From NCBI RefSeq assembly GCF_024580525.1, contig NZ_JANIKQ010000001.1, forward strand, positions 1-64,000: a stretch of 64,000 bases of DNA. The letters are read 5' to 3'. This DNA is from Neisseria dentiae (GTDB taxonomy: Bacteria; Pseudomonadota; Gammaproteobacteria; Burkholderiales; Neisseriaceae). Shown here in pieces: positions 63,464 to 64,000 of the stretch (its first letter is position 1; each line of letters starts with the position of its first letter). A model generated the notes under the pieces. That model had not been told where the DNA came from and searched no databases. It saw only the letters and a list, made by a program, of their open reading frames with translations. A program made the translations under genes and the position numbers.

Positions 63464-63503
63464 AAAACGGCCTGAGCAGCTTGCCAAACGCTCAGGCCGT
63501 TTT
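63464..63503 (-). terminator. Intrinsic terminator of the azurin gene
   Basis: AAAACGGCCTGAGC and its complement form a 14-bp stem with a 12-base loop, 12 bases past the azurin stop; the minus strand reads on into TTTTTCATGCC. It contains no uptake sequence. Confidence 0.8.
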
Positions 63504-63515
63504 GTATTCCGCAGG

Positions 63516-64000
63516 TTAATCAACCAAATTCACCGTACCGCGCATCATCGCCAAATGGCCGGGGAAGGTGCAGAAAAACTCATATTTGTTGCCGGCTGAA
63601 AATTTGCCGGTGTCCACTTTAATCGTGGCCTCTTCACCGCCGCCGATCAGCTTGGTGTTGGCGATAATACGCTCGTCGCCTGCTTTGATGAAGTCGTTTT
63701 CAGCGCCCGCGGTTGCGCCGTCTTTGGCCACACCGTCCACATCTTCGGATTTCGCAATCACAAGGTCATGCCCCATGGCTGCTTTGGGCATGGTGCCCAT
63801 ATGCTTCAGAGTGATGGTATATTCCTTGCAGCTTTTGCTGATGTTGATTTCGGTTTTGTTGTATTTCATATCGTCGCCGGCCTCAATCACCGTTTGACAG
63901 GCCGTGTCGGCAGAAGAAACGGCGGCAGGCGCAGCATCAGATGCAGCCGGCGCGGTCGGTGCAGATGCGGTGGGTGCGGCCGACTCTTGCGAACAGGCCG
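63516..64000 (-). CDS. Azurin, lipid-anchored (Laz-like), 5' end cut by the window edge
   Basis: The frame is open to the right edge, so the signal peptide is missing. The visible part starts Ala-Cys-Ser-Gln-Glu, which fits the residue before and after a lipobox cysteine, then has an Ala/Pro/Thr-rich linker (SAAPTASAPTAPAASDAA) like the H.8 repeat region of meningococcal Laz but irregular. The azurin domain follows from about TACQTVIEAGDDMKYN. All blue-copper ligands are visible: His in MGHDLVIA, Cys in FFCTFPGH, His in PGHLAMM and the axial Met. The protein carries electrons in the periplasm, where Laz-type azurins support respiration or resist oxidative stress. A hairpin terminator lies downstream. 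Confidence 0.9.
   Translation of the reverse strand, partial: ACSQESAAPTASAPTAPAASDAAPAAVSSADTACQTVIEAGDDMKYNKTEINISKSCKEYTITLKHMGTMPKAAMGHDLVIAKSEDVDGVAKDGATAGAENDFIKAGDERIIANTKLIGGGEEATIKVDTGKFSAGNKYEFFCTFPGHLAMMRGTVNLVD

Overview
This window is chromosomal DNA from a member of the Neisseriaceae, almost certainly a Neisseria species. The best evidence is the dense scatter of the DNA uptake sequence in its AG form (AGGCCGTCTGAA), singly in and between genes and as inverted pairs that form terminators. Gene content agrees: a DpnI-like 'drg' gene, a lipid-anchored azurin with a short Ala/Pro linker, lipB-lipA and pqiABC. I cannot name the species from sequence alone. Nearly all genes are normal chromosomal housekeeping genes. 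I see no prophage, no CRISPR array and no complete mobile element.

Layout. 1-171: 3' end of an IS481-like transposase with its terminal repeat. 228-2982: lipoate genes (ybeD, lipB, a phosphoesterase, lipA). 3263-6852 (minus): fpr, thrC, a small lipoprotein and a maltose-type acetyltransferase. 6979-8235: an AT-rich orphan membrane protein that looks imported. 8313-12842: rarA, an MFS transporter, an SLC13 symporter. 13021-17982 (minus): an operon with an ABC importer of the nitrate/sulfonate/taurine type, an acyl-CoA-dehydrogenase-like flavoprotein and an AhpD-like protein. 18328-22718: a histone-deacetylase-like hydrolase, then yajC-secD-secF. 22884-26734: ybiT-type ABC-F protein, a putative porin, apt. 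26857-29917: gmk-rpoZ-spoT. 30007-34121 (minus): gatC-gatA-drg-gatB. 34335-39929: mreB-mreC-mreD-mrdA-rodA, the cell-elongation cluster. 40026-43672: a MarC protein and an M16 peptidase. 44010-47502 (minus): pqiA-pqiB-pqiC, an envelope lipid-transport system. 47859-54644: lemA, a methyltransferase, mltD, mdaB, ppiD. 54884-57367: a divergent CLC protein and a FUSC-like protein. 57515-58783: a decayed locus where a malic enzyme gene and an XRE regulator, both lacking their 5' ends, are fused. 58872-61247: rnr. 61335-61547: two tRNA-Leu(CAG) genes behind a consensus promoter. 61698-64000: nnrE, an unrecognised 344-residue protein, and azurin running off the right edge.

Two dispersed non-coding repeat families lie between genes. 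One is a palindromic family with arms like CTCGGGCTTGACCCGAG at five loci. The other is a 143-bp MITE-like family with GAGACCTTTGCAAA ends, two full copies and several remnants. A 204-bp element at 9735-9938 has both ends of the same IS family as the fragment at the left edge but no transposase.

I did not find a convincing wholly new multi-gene system. The items most worth a second look are the maeA/XRE deletion scar, the drg gene inside the gatCAB operon, the AT-rich orphan membrane protein, the ABC-importer/flavoprotein/AhpD operon, the MITE-like elements and the use of a second uptake-sequence dialect (TGCCTGTCTGAA) as a terminator.
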